A stretch of 64,000 nt of DNA from Gammaproteobacteria bacterium (GTDB taxonomy: Bacteria; Pseudomonadota; Gammaproteobacteria; Pseudomonadales; Azotimanducaceae). Made by a program: the position numbers and the translations under genes. The stretch lies in the NCBI GenBank assembly GCA_027297435.1, contig JAPUIA010000044.1, forward strand, positions 1 through 64,000. Reading direction: 5' to 3'. Within the stretch, counting starts at the first letter, position 1. The number at the start of each line of letters is the position of its first letter. The notes beneath the pieces were generated by a model. It did no database searches and was not told the origin of the DNA. It saw nothing but the letters and a program-made list of their open reading frames with translations. Positions 62,616 to 64,000 of the stretch are shown one piece after another.

Positions 62616-63095
62616 ATGAGCAAAGTCCACGTACAAACCACCATCAACGGCGAGGCCGTCGAGTACCTCTGCGAGCCGCAGCAGTCGTTCTTGGACGTGT
62701 TGCGGGAAGACCTTCTCAAGCAGGGCACCAAGGAGGGCTGTGCCACCGGCGATTGCGGCGCGTGTTCCGTGCTGTTAGACGGACGTCTCGTGTGTGCTTG
62801 TCTGATGTTGGGCGTCGAGGCCGAAGGCAGGACGTTGACGACCATCGAAGGCATCGCCAGCGACGACGGTTTGCATCCCATACAACAGAAGTTTCTGGAG
62901 CATGCCGCATTACAATGTGGTATCTGCACGCCGGGGTTTATCGTTGCAACCAAAGCCTTGCTCGACAAAAATCCGAATCCGGACGAGACGACTATTCGCT
63001 ACTGGTTGGCCGGCAATCTGTGCCGTTGTACGGGTTACGACAAAATCGTCAGAGCCGTGCAAGCAGCGGCGGAAGAATTGGCGCAAGAGGCTTGA
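62616..63095 (+). CDS. Molybdenum hydroxylase 2Fe-2S subunit (CoxS/XdhC-like)
   Basis: A 159-residue protein with the plant-type cluster KEGCATGDCGACSVLLDGRLVCAC and the helical second cluster LQCGICTPGFIV and CRCTGYDKI. It relays electrons from the molybdenum subunit to FAD. ATG at 62616 lies two bases after the preceding stop; the ORF track adds 43 residues that overlap the M gene. Order M-S-L is typical of carbon monoxide dehydrogenase-like and purine hydroxylase-like clusters. Confidence 0.93.
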   Translation: MSKVHVQTTINGEAVEYLCEPQQSFLDVLREDLLKQGTKEGCATGDCGACSVLLDGRLVCACLMLGVEAEGRTLTTIEGIASDDGLHPIQQKFLEHAALQCGICTPGFIVATKALLDKNPNPDETTIRYWLAGNLCRCTGYDKIVRAVQAAAEELAQEA

Positions 63096-63145
63096 GTGCT
63101 AGCATGAACTCAAGCATCAACGTAATAACGCACTAGGAGGTCCAC

Positions 63146-64000
63146 GTGGCTGAAGCGGTAGATTACAAGTACATCGGCACCAGTCCTGTCCGACCGGACG
63201 GCGTCGACAAAGTCACGGGTCGCGCACAATTTGCAGCGGATCAGAACATGCCGAACACCTTGTACGGCAAGATTCTGAGAAGCCCCCACGCGCACGCCAA
63301 CATCAAGAGCGTGGATGTCTCCAAGGCGTTGGCCATGGAAGGGGTCTATGCGGCGGTTTCAGGCGCGGATTTCCCCGGCGGTGCCCGCGGCAAAGTTGGC
63401 GGTGAGGGCGGTGGCGATATTGGCGACGTGGCAAGAAACATCATGGCCCGCGACAAAGCCCTGTACCACGGTCATGCGGTCGCGGCCGTCGCGGCGACGT
63501 CGTTGACCATCGCAGACGCGGCCCTTGCCATGATCGATGTGGAATACGAAACGTTGGCGCCGGTGCTCGACGTAGTGGCGGCAATGGCGGCCGATTCGCC
63601 GCTGCTCGATGCAACCAACTTCACCAAAAACCTGCCCGAGACGCCCGACAAACCAAGCAACATTGCATCGGTCACGGTGCTTACTCGAGGTAATGTCGAT
63701 GAAGGCTTCGAACAAGCCGACGTGACGGTCGAGGGCGAGTACCACATTCCGATGGCGCATCAAGGCTACATCGAGCCTCATGCCTGTACCGCAACGGTCA
63801 ACGAAGAAGGCAAGGCCACGGTTTGGTGTTCGACGCAGGGACACTTCGAGTTCCGCTCGATGACGTCCAAGATTCTCGACTGGAAGGTCGGCGATCTGAA
63901 ATTCATTCCCGCCGAAATTGGCGGCGGGTTTGGCGGCAAGACCACCGTGTACCTGGAACCGGTTGCGGTGCTGCTGTCGAAGCTTGCCGGTCGTCCCGTG
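63146..64000 (+). CDS. Molybdenum hydroxylase catalytic subunit, molybdopterin-binding (partial)
   Basis: The first 285 residues of a xanthine dehydrogenase-family large subunit; not in the ORF track because no stop lies before the window end. Start GTG at 63146 follows AGGAGG with five-base spacing. Motifs: YIGTSPVRPDGVDKVTGRAQFAADQNMPNTLYGKILRSPHAHA, ALYHGHAVAAVAA and GFGGKTTVYLEP in the C-terminal part. The substrate-deciding residues lie beyond the window, so whether it acts on CO, purines or aldehydes is unresolved. Three-gene operon with the M and S subunits. Confidence 0.92.
   Translation, partial: MAEAVDYKYIGTSPVRPDGVDKVTGRAQFAADQNMPNTLYGKILRSPHAHANIKSVDVSKALAMEGVYAAVSGADFPGGARGKVGGEGGGDIGDVARNIMARDKALYHGHAVAAVAATSLTIADAALAMIDVEYETLAPVLDVVAAMAADSPLLDATNFTKNLPETPDKPSNIASVTVLTRGNVDEGFEQADVTVEGEYHIPMAHQGYIEPHACTATVNEEGKATVWCSTQGHFEFRSMTSKILDWKVGDLKFIPAEIGGGFGGKTTVYLEPVAVLLSKLAGRPV

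Overview
The window looks like a chromosomal segment of an uncultured, GC-rich gammaproteobacterium. The evidence is gene order. The run DUF2062 / comEC / exbB / exbD / lpxK / kdsB / murB / rne / rluC / maf / yceD / rpmF / fabD / fabG / acpP / fabF / mltG / tmk / holB / pilZ follows the Pseudomonas-type arrangement, broken by insertions. lolCDE, apbE-nqrM, clpB, galU and alaA also have gammaproteobacterial character. I see no rRNA, tRNA, CRISPR array, prophage or intact insertion sequence. I would not name a lower taxon from this sequence.

Layout. (1) 1-13.6 kb: a lone methyltransferase, then a minus-strand operon of twelve tightly packed genes. They encode a TolQ/ExbB/MotA-like channel, two single-helix periplasmic VWA proteins whose membrane helix carries an ExbD-like Asp, a soluble Hsp70/actin-like protein, a membrane PEGA-repeat protein with an FGE-fold domain, a membrane TPR-like protein, four lipoproteins, a tiny secreted protein and a secreted repeat protein with a TonB-type C-terminal domain. 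I know no named system with this composition; it is the best candidate here for an undescribed machine, probably one driven by the proton or sodium motive force. (2) 13.7-27.6 kb: tusA, gamma-glutamylcyclotransferase, an epmC/xni chimeric ORF, an FAD oxidoreductase, a NAD-kinase-like protein, alaA, msrB, acyl-CoA metabolism genes, a split membrane/spermidine-synthase pair, apbE and nqrM. (3) 27.67-27.96 kb: a MITE-like element with 24-bp perfect terminal inverted repeats and nested palindromes, immediately upstream of lolC. (4) 28-48 kb: lipoprotein release (lolCDE), DNA uptake (comEC), clpB with a sigma32-like promoter, a near-perfect LexA box before an unknown small gene, galU, exbBD, lpxK-kdsB, murB and rne. 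(5) 48.9-57.7 kb: rluC, maf, yceD-rpmF, the fatty-acid cluster (plsX reduced to a fragment; fabH and pabC absent), mltG-tmk-holB-pilZ. (6) 57.7-64 kb: a GNAT acetyltransferase, a DPP-IV-like peptidase and a prolidase in one overlapping operon, then a molybdenum hydroxylase operon (FAD, 2Fe-2S and molybdopterin subunits) cut by the window end.

A recurring theme is internal gene loss at conserved loci. epmC is fused in frame to the tail of a flap-endonuclease-like gene, and plsX is reduced to its N-terminal signature between rpmF and fabD. HolB lacks the zinc-finger segment and pabC is missing. These may be real deletions or assembly joins; read mapping over 14.6 and 51.3 kb would decide. Starts were chosen from overlaps, Shine-Dalgarno spacing and family N-termini, and several differ from the ORF track.
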